The notes under the pieces were generated by a model. The model was not told where the DNA came from, ran no database searches, and saw nothing but the letters and a program-made list of their open reading frames with translations. From Nitrospira sp. MA-1 (lineage in GTDB: Bacteria > Nitrospirota > Nitrospiria > Nitrospirales > UBA8639), in NCBI GenBank assembly GCA_032139905.1, contig JAQJDB010000006.1:496001-560000 (forward strand): DNA of 64,000 nucleotides. The letters run 5' to 3'. Below, one piece after another: positions 17,169 through 25,485 of the stretch (its first letter is position 1; each line of letters starts with the position of its first letter). The position numbers were made by a program, and so were the translations under genes.

Positions 17169-17809
17169 CAGTCAGATGCTTCAAGATATTTCCTCCACCG
17201 CTGTTTGTGCCTCGGTACCGGTGTGCATCGGTGAAGATTGACCTTGCCCATGACGCGATGCCATTTCCTATGACCAGTCAACCTGAATGTATTTTGTGTG
17301 TTGGCAGTTGGTGGAACTTTAAGGAGCTGGTGCGGAAATTTATATTTTTTATATTTTCTCCACGCGATTTGTCCGATGAAAGTTGGATCATACCGAAATT
17401 GTAGCTCAAACCCTTCGACGTTACTTTCAGGCCAAGCTCTAGAAGGCTCCGTGCCTCTGCTTGTCATCCTCACCCGTTTATGGACCCCATCAGAATTCAT
17501 TTGTTCAGAATGATGAGCGTTGTTGGGGGCATGTCAGGACGGTTGCATATTGCAGTCGGTTTGAATAGGCCAACCGCCTTCACTCCTGATCGTTTTGTCT
17601 CCACTGATTATTATCGTTTCTAGAATTCCGGCCCGCCCCACAAAGATGCCACGTGAATGTAGGCCGATATGCCGTTGGCATATTATTATTCAACCTTTTT
17701 TATTCTATTCTGTTTTAATCTTTTAGGGATTTCTCTGAAAGGATTCTCAAAGTCCTGCCATACCCTCCTGTGAAGCGGCATGGGGCCGCTGAAAATAAGG
17801 AGGGACCAC
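17169..17809. other. Long intergenic region before the VIT-VWA gene
   Basis: I see no convincing gene in about 640 bp. A minus-strand open frame at 17162-17500 has no family resemblance and low-quality composition. A 6-bp stem AGCGGC/GCCGCT lies at about 17774-17790, just upstream of the AAGGAGGGA ribosome-binding site of the next gene, and might influence translation. Confidence 0.4.
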
Positions 17810-20287
17810 ATGAAAGCGGTAATTGACAGGAAACGATGGTGGGCGTTGGGAAGTGGAGTGGCGGGGCTTCTGGCTTTTGCTGGAGCGGGTTTTTTGGGTG
17901 CAGGAGTCACCATTCCTGTCCCGGTAGCCTATGCTGAGGCAAATCTCAATGATGGATGGGGCAATGGAGATCAATCCGGAAGCCTGATAGGGCTGGATCC
18001 GGAAGGAAAATTCACCCAAGCCTTTCCCCTTAAACACACGGATGTTTCCATTCAGGTCAGCGGCCCCCTGGCGCGGGCTCAGGTAACCCAGCAATTCGAA
18101 AATCCTTATCCCGGCAAGATTGAAGCCGTCTATACCTTTCCACTTCCACAGAGAGCAGCAGTGGATTCGATGACGCTTACGGTTGGAGACCGGGTGGTGA
18201 AAGGGACGATTAAAAAGCGAGAAGAGGCGAGAGCCATTTATGAAGCAGCGAAACGGCGAGGCCAAGTGGCGGGGCTCTTGGATCAGGAACGGCCGAATAT
18301 CTTCACACAATCGGTCGCGAATATTCTTCCGGGGGAGAAGATTACGGTGACGATTAGTTACGTGGAGACACTCTCCTATGAGGATGGAGTCTATTCGGTG
18401 ATATTTCCGATGGTGGTGGGGCCGCGCTATATCCCGGGGAAACCCATAGTCCAGATCCCATCGCTCGGCGAGGGCTGGGCCTATGACACTCATCAAGTCC
18501 CTGATGCCTCACATATCACGCCGCCTGTTTTGAAATCGGGCACGCGATCAGGACATGATCTGTCGTTGTCCGTCAGGATCGATGCCGGTGTCCCGATTCA
18601 ACAGGTCCAATCTGCAACCCATGATATTGATGTGAACAATTCACAAGCTTCTCAGGCGGAAGTCCACCTCAAACGGGAAGCGACTATTCCCAACAAAGAT
18701 TTTATCCTGACCTATGCTGTGGCGGGGAATGATATTCACGATGCGGTCCTGACACACCGAAATGGGGAAAATGGTTTTTTCACGTTGCTGCTCCAGCCGC
18801 CTGATCGGGTGAAGACTGATGAAGTCACACCCAAGGAATTGGTCTTCGTGTTGGATACCTCCGGGTCCATGTCGGGTTTTCCCATCGAAAAAGCAAAGGA
18901 AACCATGCGCCTGGCCATCGACGGATTGAACCCCCGCGATAGGTTTAATCTCATCACGTTTGCGGGTGATACCCATATTCTGTTTCCCGAACCGGTTCCC
19001 GCAACCCCGGCGAATATCCTGAAGGCCCAGAAGTTTCTGGCCTCACGGTCGGGCGGCGGTGGAACGGAAATGATGAAGGCCATTCGTGCGGCGCTAGAAC
19101 CCTCCGATTCGCAAGAACATGTTCGCATCGTGTGTTTCATGACTGATGGGTATATCGGCAACGATATGGCCATTCTGGGCGAAGTGCAGAAACATCCTAA
19201 CGCCCGAATCTTTTCGTTCGGGATTGGTAGCAGCGTCAACCGGTTTTTATTGGACAGGATGGCCGAACAAGGCCGTGGAGAGGTGGAATATGTGGGTTTG
19301 AATGATGACGGCTCGGCAGCAGCCCGGCGCTTTCATGAACGGGTTCAACATCCGTTGCTCACGGATCTGTCCGTGGACTGGGAAGGGCTGGATGTGGCGG
19401 AGGTCTATCCAAAGCGACTCCCTGATTTGTTTAGCGCGAAACCGTTGGTGTTGACCGGTCGGTATACGACACCAGGCAAGGGCACGATACGGTTGCGCGG
19501 CAAGGTGGCAGGGCGTTCAGTGGTGCGGAATATTCCCGTCGATCTACCCGGTTTTGCTCCAGAGCATGATGTCTTGGCTTCTTTGTGGGCGCGAACCAAA
19601 ATTGCGGAGCTGATGGCGCAGGACTTCGATGGTGTTCAGCAAGGAAACCCCCGGAAGGATGTACGGGAAGCCATCACTCAGTTGGGCTTGGATTTTCGGC
19701 TGATGACCCAGTTCACCTCATTTGTCGCGGTGGAAGAGTTGATTATCACGGAAGGTGGACAGCCACGACGTGTAGAAGTACCGGTGGAACTGCCGGAAGG
19801 GGTAAGCTACGAAGGCATTTTTGGAAGCGGTGACGAACACGCAGGAAGTTTTCGGCAACACCTGATGCAATCGCCAGCGACAATGAGTCAATCTTTTCTG
19901 GGAGGAAAGGTTGCCCGGGAATACGTGGCCTCCAGTCCCCCGGCTATGGTGGATCGTGTGGAGCCTGAAAGGGATGATTCTCGTCGTGGGGACTCATCTA
20001 ACAAGATGAATTCTACACTCGAATCGTTGGTGGCCCATGTGGAGAAGGCAACCGTGTTGCCTCAGGACGTGGCACAACATGTGACCGATGGGAAGGTATT
20101 GCTTCAAGTCTGGTTGACGGATACCAATCCTGAGACCTTGGAGAAGTTGAAAGAACTGGACTTTGAAGTGGTAGCTCAGCCCAAGACGGGCACGCTTGTG
20201 ATCGGGAGGCTGTCTGTTGAAAAATTAGATGTCTTCTCAAAATTGTCCGTGGTGCAGTATATCACGTTGCAACGTGCAGGAACGTAA
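17810..20287 (+). CDS. Exported VIT and von Willebrand A domain protein
   Basis: This 825-residue protein starts at ATG 17810, five bases after a strong AAGGAGGGA (17797-17805); an ATG at 17780 in the same frame has no such site. A membrane/signal segment lies at about 12-43. It is followed by a vault-protein/inter-alpha-trypsin (VIT) domain (about 60-190; QVTQQFENPYPGKIEAVYTF, REEARAIYEAAKRRGQVAGL) and a VWA domain from about 338. The complete MIDAS motif DTSGSMSG starts near residue 348, with the later FMTDGYIGN segment. Residues 640-735 are low-complexity. There is no LPxTG or PEP-CTERM tail, so it is not an obvious sortase or exosortase substrate. VIT-VWA proteins are thought to mediate metal-dependent protein binding at the cell envelope. 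The partner is unknown. It appears monocistronic, with a terminator directly downstream. Confidence 0.88.
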   Translation: MKAVIDRKRWWALGSGVAGLLAFAGAGFLGAGVTIPVPVAYAEANLNDGWGNGDQSGSLIGLDPEGKFTQAFPLKHTDVSIQVSGPLARAQVTQQFENPYPGKIEAVYTFPLPQRAAVDSMTLTVGDRVVKGTIKKREEARAIYEAAKRRGQVAGLLDQERPNIFTQSVANILPGEKITVTISYVETLSYEDGVYSVIFPMVVGPRYIPGKPIVQIPSLGEGWAYDTHQVPDASHITPPVLKSGTRSGHDLSLSVRIDAGVPIQQVQSATHDIDVNNSQASQAEVHLKREATIPNKDFILTYAVAGNDIHDAVLTHRNGENGFFTLLLQPPDRVKTDEVTPKELVFVLDTSGSMSGFPIEKAKETMRLAIDGLNPRDRFNLITFAGDTHILFPEPVPATPANILKAQKFLASRSGGGGTEMMKAIRAALEPSDSQEHVRIVCFMTDGYIGNDMAILGEVQKHPNARIFSFGIGSSVNRFLLDRMAEQGRGEVEYVGLNDDGSAAARRFHERVQHPLLTDLSVDWEGLDVAEVYPKRLPDLFSAKPLVLTGRYTTPGKGTIRLRGKVAGRSVVRNIPVDLPGFAPEHDVLASLWARTKIAELMAQDFDGVQQGNPRKDVREAITQLGLDFRLMTQFTSFVAVEELIITEGGQPRRVEVPVELPEGVSYEGIFGSGDEHAGSFRQHLMQSPATMSQSFLGGKVAREYVASSPPAMVDRVEPERDDSRRGDSSNKMNSTLESLVAHVEKATVLPQDVAQHVTDGKVLLQVWLTDTNPETLEKLKELDFEVVAQPKTGTLVIGRLSVEKLDVFSKLSVVQYITLQRAGT

Positions 20288-20308
20288 AACCGAGGTGGTT
20301 AGAATCAG

Positions 20309-20343
20309 GCGGCTCGGGTATTTCATCCGAGCCGCTTTTTTTT
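20309..20343 (+). terminator. Intrinsic terminator of the VIT-VWA gene
   Basis: A 9-bp perfect stem, GCGGCTCGG (20309-20317) with CCGAGCCGC (20327-20335), and a 9-base loop are followed by eight T residues, 22 bp after the stop codon. The rest of the spacer to 20629 holds no gene that I can see. Confidence 0.92.
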
Positions 20344-20629
20344 GCGTTATTCCTGGATGCCTTTAGCAGGAATCCATCTTTTCTACCCTGCTGAGTGAGT
20401 AAAATGGACGCCCGCCACAAAAGGCGATAGGCCTGAAAGACGATGTTCTTAAAGTTTCCTGAAAATTTCACAACCGGCTTGGATCAAAGCGCATTCTCAT
20501 TGTGGGCATTACGTCATTTTTCTACTCAATAAAGGCGGTTGATGTCCCCAGGTCTGAGTGCGAAGGACACTTTGCCGATAAGTGAAAGCATAATAGTGAG
20601 CGTTTGAGTGCGTTTTTCGTGTGATAGCT

Positions 20630-21494
20630 ATGACCCAATTATCTCAGAGCATTCCTCTGAAAAAACTTCCCGTCCTGGCGACGATTCGAGAAACCCTCAT
20701 GGTTTCATGGCAGCATCGGATTAGATTGTTCCGCTGGATTATTGGATGTACCCTTATCGCCGGGACCCTTTGTTATCTCCAAGAGTACCTTCGTAAAGTA
20801 CGTTTGGGCCAATAAGGACTGGAATCCTTTATCAGGTAGAATTTTCCTTTTTATTTTATCTGCATTTCCCACCCTAATGATTTCTGCAATGTTTTCGGTT
20901 TTTTGCCATCGTTTAGTTTTAGCAAACGGGGAGGGGAACTCCTTGAGTCGTATTGAATTTGGTAAACGCGAGTGGCGATTATTCTGCTGGAATTTAAATC
21001 TATGTTTGGCCGCAATTTTCATTGGCCTTCTTGCAATAATAGTCCGTTACCTTTCTCTGGAAATGTTGGAGAATTTAAAAGGGTATTATGGGGGCCTGGT
21101 GTTGATAAAAACATTCTTGGATAACTATTCATTGGATATTTTGTTCTATGGAGGATTTTCCTATCTTCTTGCACCCTATTGTCTGGTTCTTCCAGCAACT
21201 GCAGTTGATCTTAAGCCATCTTTGGCATGGTCATCCGAACAAACTAATGGGAATGAATTGAGGCTGGCACTATTATTTGGAGGCCTGCCGTTTGTTTTCG
21301 GGTTTTTGTACTGCCCTCCCTCGCTATTGACTTGGTTGGAAAGTGATCAAATGTTGATTGTGAAGCATGTGTTCAGGCCATTTCTTGTGTATTTGGTTAC
21401 TCCGATCATCGTAATCGTGTTATCCATCGCGTTTCGTGAACTTACCAATTGGACTCCATCTTCCTCCCATTCCGAAAAAGCCTCTTTAGCTTAA
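20630..21494 (+). pseudogene. Frameshifted multi-pass membrane protein (paralogue of the gene at 22496)
   Basis: Two overlapping open frames (20630-20815 and the frame ending at 21494) together match one membrane protein paralogous to the product at 22496. The first frame gives the N-terminus (SIPLKKLPVLATIRETLMVS, aligning with KPLKVLPIIREAFSFAW). The second frame gives the rest (EFGKREWRLFCW aligning with FASREWRFFAW; LPATAVDLKPSLAWSSEQT with FPAIAIDHRPSLSWSWKQT; IAFRELTNW in both). The frame changes between about 20780 and 20815. The intact relative has five or six membrane segments and no known function. The gene is therefore broken by a frameshift, unless it is a sequencing error; codon quality after the shift is still good, so the lesion would be recent. 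Confidence 0.8.
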
Positions 21495-21551
21495 AGCCCC
21501 TTTGCGCAATTTTTTGTCCTGTTGCCAGTAACACATTGGTTTCAAAGGCAT

Positions 21552-21938
21552 CTACCAGGCGGTTCGGACGGCATATTGGGTAATGAGTGGGTCAGGAGTG
21601 AGGATGGTCAGTTCATGTTGAATAGTTTGGCAAATGAGCATGCGGTCAAAAGGGTCTTTATGAAGAGCAGGAAGTTTGGGCAGGTGTCTGGTTGCGGCTT
21701 CTTCCAACGCGAGTGTGCTGATGCCATGCCGCTCCCGCTGTTGAAGGATGAATTGATCCACTGGTGTGGGGAGGGGAATCTTACCCAGAGAGTATTTCAC
21801 GAGAATTTCCCAGACGGAAATCGCACTCAACAAAATTTCATGCGAGGGGTCGGAAAATATCTCCCGACTTTCTGGCGATAGGGTCTTGTCGTCTGAAATG
21901 ATCCACAGAAATGTACAGGTATCCAGCAGAACTTTCAC
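21552..21938 (-). CDS. PIN-domain ribonuclease toxin, VapC family
   Basis: This 128-residue PIN-domain protein is the predicted endoribonuclease toxin of a type II toxin-antitoxin pair. The acidic residues that bind metal are in place: Asp6 in LLDTCTFLW, Glu44 in SVWEILVKYSLGK, and aspartates in HKDPFDRMLICQ (95 and 98). The LDT-H/C-xFLW start and the PxDRM motif are typical of the subgroup often paired with Phd/YefM-type antitoxins. The start codon overlaps the antitoxin stop by four bases, indicating translational coupling. The pair is transcribed against the two membrane-protein paralogues between which it lies. Confidence 0.93.
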   Translation of the reverse strand: MKVLLDTCTFLWIISDDKTLSPESREIFSDPSHEILLSAISVWEILVKYSLGKIPLPTPVDQFILQQRERHGISTLALEEAATRHLPKLPALHKDPFDRMLICQTIQHELTILTPDPLITQYAVRTAW

Positions 21939-22180
21939 TCAGATAGTCCGGAAAATGCCTTGAGTAGGTCATTGGGGAGAGGTTCAAAAAAGCTATCGGG
22001 AATGGTGAACTGACCTTTGGCTAAGCCAATAGGTCGTTTGCGGGATGGGTAAGCAGGTAACCCTCTAATTTCCGCCACCGGTTTATTGTGCTTACACAGA
22101 AGAATCGTTTCTCCATTTTTAAGTTTATCCAAATAGCGGGATAAATGGGTTTTGGCTTCGTGAATATTAAGTTTAATCAT
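21935..22180 (-). CDS. Antitoxin, Phd/YefM family
   Basis: This 81-residue protein has the classic N-terminal DNA-binding part of prevent-host-death antitoxins (MIKLNIHEAKTHLSRYLDKL, GETILLCKHNKPVAEI). Its C-terminal tail (GLAKGQFTIPDSFFEPLPND) is of the type that wraps and blocks a PIN toxin. It is encoded immediately upstream of vapC with a four-base overlap and would repress its own promoter as a complex with the toxin. Upstream lie two direct repeats that could be its operator. Confidence 0.93.
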   Translation of the reverse strand: MIKLNIHEAKTHLSRYLDKLKNGETILLCKHNKPVAEIRGLPAYPSRKRPIGLAKGQFTIPDSFFEPLPNDLLKAFSGLSE

Positions 22181-22212
22181 AGTCCAAATATAAACTAAAA
22201 ATTAAACTAAGG
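22181..22212 (-). promoter_or_regulatory. Candidate promoter/operator of the antitoxin-toxin pair
   Basis: Two direct copies of TAAACTAA on the plus strand (22191-22198 and 22203-22210; TTAGTTTA on the transcribed strand) lie 12 bp apart, about one helical turn, directly upstream of the antitoxin start in AT-rich DNA. This is the usual place for an autoregulatory antitoxin site. The remaining spacer up to 22495 holds no gene that I recognise. Confidence 0.4.
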
Positions 22213-22495
22213 CAAGGTCTGTGGCATTTTGGAGGCTTAGCCATGGGTTTTCGGTTCAACCAGGTACAATTGGGACTTTGCCTCTGGCTATTTCTGCTCG
22301 CAGCCTTTGGTAATCCCACCAAAGATTCAGAGTTATTGGCTTTCAAAGGGAGAAATGGGTATTCATCGTTTCTTTGAAATGAAATTCTCCACCTCCACTC
22401 TAAAGCAGAGCCCAAACTCCTCTCCTGCGGCCATTCCAATTAACCGATATTAATTGGAGAATCCATCGCCTCAAATTACCGGTGTTTTTGCCTTT

Positions 22496-23374
22496 ATGGA
22501 CACTCTGCAACTTAATCCTTCTCCTAAACCACTCAAAGTTTTGCCCATTATTCGCGAAGCTTTTAGTTTTGCGTGGGATCAGCGTCGCGCACTTTGGGGT
22601 TGGATCGTTGTTGGTGCATTCCTTTCCGGATTAACAGATTTAGTCGATCCATTCTTAAAAATAGAGGAAGAAGGGAAAGTTGATGCTTGGCCTACTGTTC
22701 TGATGGTGATGCAATATTGTTCGATATTATTTTTGGCGTCGACACCAAGCACTTTGGTTTTTGTGATGTTAGCAATTTATTGTCATCGTTCAATTCTTAT
22801 TGATCACGGGGGGAAATGTCCCCATCTTCGATTGATTTTTGCATCGAGGGAATGGAGGTTTTTTGCCTGGATTATTGTGGTGTATACGGGAGCATTTTCA
22901 TTTATCTTTCCAGGAATAACCCTAATAGGGATAGGGGCCATGGCAGGGTTCTTCTCACCGGAAATGGATAATGTATATTTGAATAGTGTTTGGTTTAAAA
23001 CCCTGGCTGAGTTTTTGTTTATGTATGGAGTTTTTCTCAGCCCTTTCCTCTACATTCTTGGTCGCTGGAGTTTAGTGTTTCCTGCCATTGCCATTGATCA
23101 TCGACCAAGTTTAAGTTGGTCATGGAAGCAAACGAAACATAATGGTTGGCGCATGGCACTTTTAGTTGGCTTTCTCCTACTGATTGTAGGGAATCTTAAT
23201 CATGTTTTGCCTTTCATCGGACTCTCTGAATTCCCTATGTTCAGCTCCTACATTAGTTCCTTTGTCTGGTTTATATTTACTCCTGTTGAAGTAGCAGTGA
23301 TCTCGTTTGCTTTCAGAGAACTCACTAATTGGAATTCTTCTGCTCCGCTATTTTCCCATCCGGGGGAAGCGTGA
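22496..23374 (+). CDS. Multi-pass membrane protein of unknown function
   Basis: This 292-residue integral membrane protein starts at ATG 22496 (MDTLQLNPSPKPLKVLP); the in-frame TTG at 22454 is less likely. It has about five or six hydrophobic segments. The N-terminal cytoplasmic stretch KPLKVLPIIREAFSFAWDQR leads into the first one. Conserved stretches shared with the broken paralogue at 20630 are SREWRFFAW, ALVFPAIAIDHRPSLSWSWKQTK and VISFAFRELTNW. I do not recognise the family or a function. The two paralogues lie either side of the antitoxin/vapC pair in the same direction, consistent with a tandem duplication. The ~140 bp after the stop contains CTTTTTTTAAAAAAAAAG, which may end transcription from both sides. 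Confidence 0.75.
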   Translation: MDTLQLNPSPKPLKVLPIIREAFSFAWDQRRALWGWIVVGAFLSGLTDLVDPFLKIEEEGKVDAWPTVLMVMQYCSILFLASTPSTLVFVMLAIYCHRSILIDHGGKCPHLRLIFASREWRFFAWIIVVYTGAFSFIFPGITLIGIGAMAGFFSPEMDNVYLNSVWFKTLAEFLFMYGVFLSPFLYILGRWSLVFPAIAIDHRPSLSWSWKQTKHNGWRMALLVGFLLLIVGNLNHVLPFIGLSEFPMFSSYISSFVWFIFTPVEVAVISFAFRELTNWNSSAPLFSHPGEA

Positions 23375-23517
23375 AATTTTTCCTGCTCCTATGGGAAAAG
23401 GTGCTGAGTTCACGCTTTTTTTAAAAAAAAAGGATACTCTTGAAGCGAGGGTTGGATGGCCACTTGTGGTAAGCAACGGACAAGATTTTTGGAAGTGCGA
23501 GGAACCGAAAAGAATAA

Positions 23518-24441
23518 TTAAAACGGGACTTCGCCGGCGCGGAGCTTGATGAGGGCGTCTTTGACGAACTCCATGTCTTTGCTGCCGGGCTCCATGTTTT
23601 GTGCGGCGAGCGTCCAGGCGGCATCGGTTTCCTGGCGGCGATTCAAATACCACAAGGCTAAACCTCGATACCAGTTGACGGCAGGTTGATTAGGTAGATC
23701 CGCCAGGACAATGTCGAAATGAGTGAGAGCCTGTTTGAAAATTTCCGGATCGTCAATTTGACGCGTTTCGATTTGGATAACGCCTAAATTGTAGTGGGCT
23801 TCATGCTGCTTCGGGTCCAGCTCCAAGGCTTTTTCCCAGGCCTTTTTCGCTTCAGGGATACGATTCAAGGCCTGATAGGATCGTCCGGCCATAATTTGGC
23901 CTTGCAGGTCATCAGGATTCTCTTTGAGGCGTTTCTCCAGTTTGGCGACCATCTCCATCGGATTCGGGCCTCCTCCCATTTCCGCTTCAATGGCCATCAG
24001 TTTTTGTGCGGCTTTGAACTGAAGCGCCCCGTAAATGCCGATGGAGGCAAGTAAGACCACCAAGCCCGAGGCGATGGTTGGAACCCAATTTATTCGTTTC
24101 GAGGCTGTAGATTGCTGTTCGCTGGTTTCGTCGTGAACGACGTCCTTGAATGTGTCCAGCCGGTCTAACAGACTGAGGAGACGGCGTTCGTCCGTGGCTT
24201 TCAACCGTTCGTAGTCGGACGGGTCCATCCTTCCCTGTGATAGTTCCATTTCGAGGTCCTGTAGAGAACGGGCCACAGTTTCTCGTTCGATTTGAAGGTC
24301 AAGGAGTTCCTGAGCCCGGTCATCGTCCAGGCCAAAGGAAACGGGTGAAGGATCCCGCCGCCAAAACGGAAGGGTAAGGGAGACAAGCACGATCCCCAGG
24401 ATGACCACAAACGGAATTACGAAAATAGCGAAAGTCGACAT
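23518..24441 (-). CDS. ccmI: Cytochrome c biogenesis TPR protein CcmI/CycH-like
   Basis: This is the last gene of the minus-strand ccm operon, 307 residues. CcmI holds unfolded apocytochrome c and presents it to the heme lyase. There is a membrane segment at residues 4-26, a cytoplasmic coiled-coil-prone stretch rich in Glu/Arg (about 40-95), a second membrane segment at about 113-133, and a C-terminal periplasmic TPR region (about 165-290; GRSYQALNRIPEAKKAWEKA, EAHYNLGVIQIE). That order is the standard CcmI/CycH layout. It begins 16 bp after ccmH ends. Confidence 0.85.
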   Translation of the reverse strand: MSTFAIFVIPFVVILGIVLVSLTLPFWRRDPSPVSFGLDDDRAQELLDLQIERETVARSLQDLEMELSQGRMDPSDYERLKATDERRLLSLLDRLDTFKDVVHDETSEQQSTASKRINWVPTIASGLVVLLASIGIYGALQFKAAQKLMAIEAEMGGGPNPMEMVAKLEKRLKENPDDLQGQIMAGRSYQALNRIPEAKKAWEKALELDPKQHEAHYNLGVIQIETRQIDDPEIFKQALTHFDIVLADLPNQPAVNWYRGLALWYLNRRQETDAAWTLAAQNMEPGSKDMEFVKDALIKLRAGEVPF

Positions 24442-24457
24442 ACGGGATTGAGACTAT

Positions 24458-24922
24458 TCAGGACTCGAGTTCACGCTCGATACGTTTTCGAGCCTGATCG
24501 TCCAATGGCGGTTCAGGTTGGCTGGGAGGAGTGGGTGTATCACGGACCCAGTGAGTCACTTCCTTATAGAGAAAGAATCCCCCGACGAGGAGCAGGAGAA
24601 ACGGAGCCACCCAGATGAGCCAATTGACACCATGCTTTGGGGGTTCCATGAGAATATAGTCCCCATAGCGGCTGAGGAAATAGGCGCGAATCTCTTCCGT
24701 GCTGTGTCCCAGGGCGATGCGATCACGAATCACTCCCCTCATCTGTTGGGCCAGCGGTGCGCCAGATTCCCAAATATTTTCTGTTTGGCAGACGGTGCAA
24801 CGGAGCGTTTTGGCAATTTCCCTGACCTGAATGTCAACGTCCGTTTCGTCCTGCACGGCAGCGAACAGGGGAAGAGGAATCGTCAACAGAGCCACAAGGC
24901 ACCAGGTAAGTCGAATGGGCAT
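24458..24922 (-). CDS. ccmH: Cytochrome c maturation protein CcmH (CycL)
   Basis: CcmH is a membrane-anchored thiol oxidoreductase that reduces the heme-binding cysteines of apocytochrome c. The signature LRCTVCQTENI is present with Cys42 and Cys45. It is followed by the typical three-helix segment (LAQQMRGVIRDRIALGHS, IRAYFLSRYGDYILMEPP) and a membrane anchor near residues 107-125. A signal sequence covers residues 1-22. At 154 residues it is of the short CcmH type that lacks the fused TPR part, which is encoded separately by the next gene. Its start touches the stop of ccmG (one base shared at 24922). Confidence 0.94.
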   Translation of the reverse strand: MPIRLTWCLVALLTIPLPLFAAVQDETDVDIQVREIAKTLRCTVCQTENIWESGAPLAQQMRGVIRDRIALGHSTEEIRAYFLSRYGDYILMEPPKHGVNWLIWVAPFLLLLVGGFFLYKEVTHWVRDTPTPPSQPEPPLDDQARKRIERELES

Positions 24923-25485
24923 TAGGACGTCGTCGTTGTGGTGGGTTGAGCCTTGAGCAACGGGGCAATGACTTTTTGTGTGATGTTGGTATAGACCTCA
25001 CCGGTGATCGGACCGACCCATTTATGGCGGATTTTCCCCTGTTGATCAATCACAAATGTTTCGGGTACCCCATAGACCCCGTAATCAATGGCCAATTGTC
25101 CTTTGAGGTCACGGACATGGGAAAACGTTGAGCCGTATTCTTTTAAATATTTTTGGGCATCCGGTAATTCGTCCTGATAATTCACCCCCAGCATCACGAA
25201 TTCGGGATTATCTTTAAAGAGTTGATGAAGCTGTAAGATGCTTTCGTGCTCCACCTTGCATTCATAACACCATGACGCCCAGAAATTGAGCAGGACCACT
25301 TTCCCCTTGAATTGTTCCAAAGAGATCGTTTGTCCCGTTTCCACATCCGGTCCTTCAAAGTTGGGAGCATCGGTTTCAATCAGGACAGTGGGAATGTGTC
25401 GTGGATCTCCCCAAAGCCCCTGGTAAAACAAGGCGAAAAGTCCTAACAGGCAGAGGATGAGTGTCAATTGCCAGCCTTTACTCAT
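24922..25485 (-). CDS. ccmG: Thiol:disulfide interchange protein CcmG/DsbE
   Basis: This is a periplasmic, membrane-tethered thioredoxin-fold protein that passes reducing power to CcmH and apocytochrome c. I place the start at the ATG at 25485 (MSKGWQLTLILCLLGLF), which overlaps the ccmF stop by four bases; the open frame continues to 25560 only inside ccmF. The N-terminal anchor is at residues 5-22. The active site is WASWCYECK with Cys73 and Cys76, and the cis-proline segment GVYGVPETFVID is present. It has 187 residues, usual for the family. The CYEC dipeptide differs from the CxPC of many relatives, but the two cysteines are kept. Confidence 0.93.
   Translation of the reverse strand: MSKGWQLTLILCLLGLFALFYQGLWGDPRHIPTVLIETDAPNFEGPDVETGQTISLEQFKGKVVLLNFWASWCYECKVEHESILQLHQLFKDNPEFVMLGVNYQDELPDAQKYLKEYGSTFSHVRDLKGQLAIDYGVYGVPETFVIDQQGKIRHKWVGPITGEVYTNITQKVIAPLLKAQPTTTTTS

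Noticed and set aside
17162-17500. Minus-strand open frame of 112 codons after the propeller gene
   Set aside because: No family resemblance, no clear ribosome-binding site, unusual composition. Kept only as a note in the spacer.
22173-22439. Minus-strand open frame of 88 codons upstream of the antitoxin gene
   Set aside because: It overlaps the antitoxin start region and has no motif. The upstream segment is better explained as regulatory spacer.
23419-23437. CTTTTTTTAAAAAAAAAG palindrome as a strong terminator
   Set aside because: It is only an A/T palindrome without a GC stem. It may affect transcription ends but does not qualify as an intrinsic terminator.
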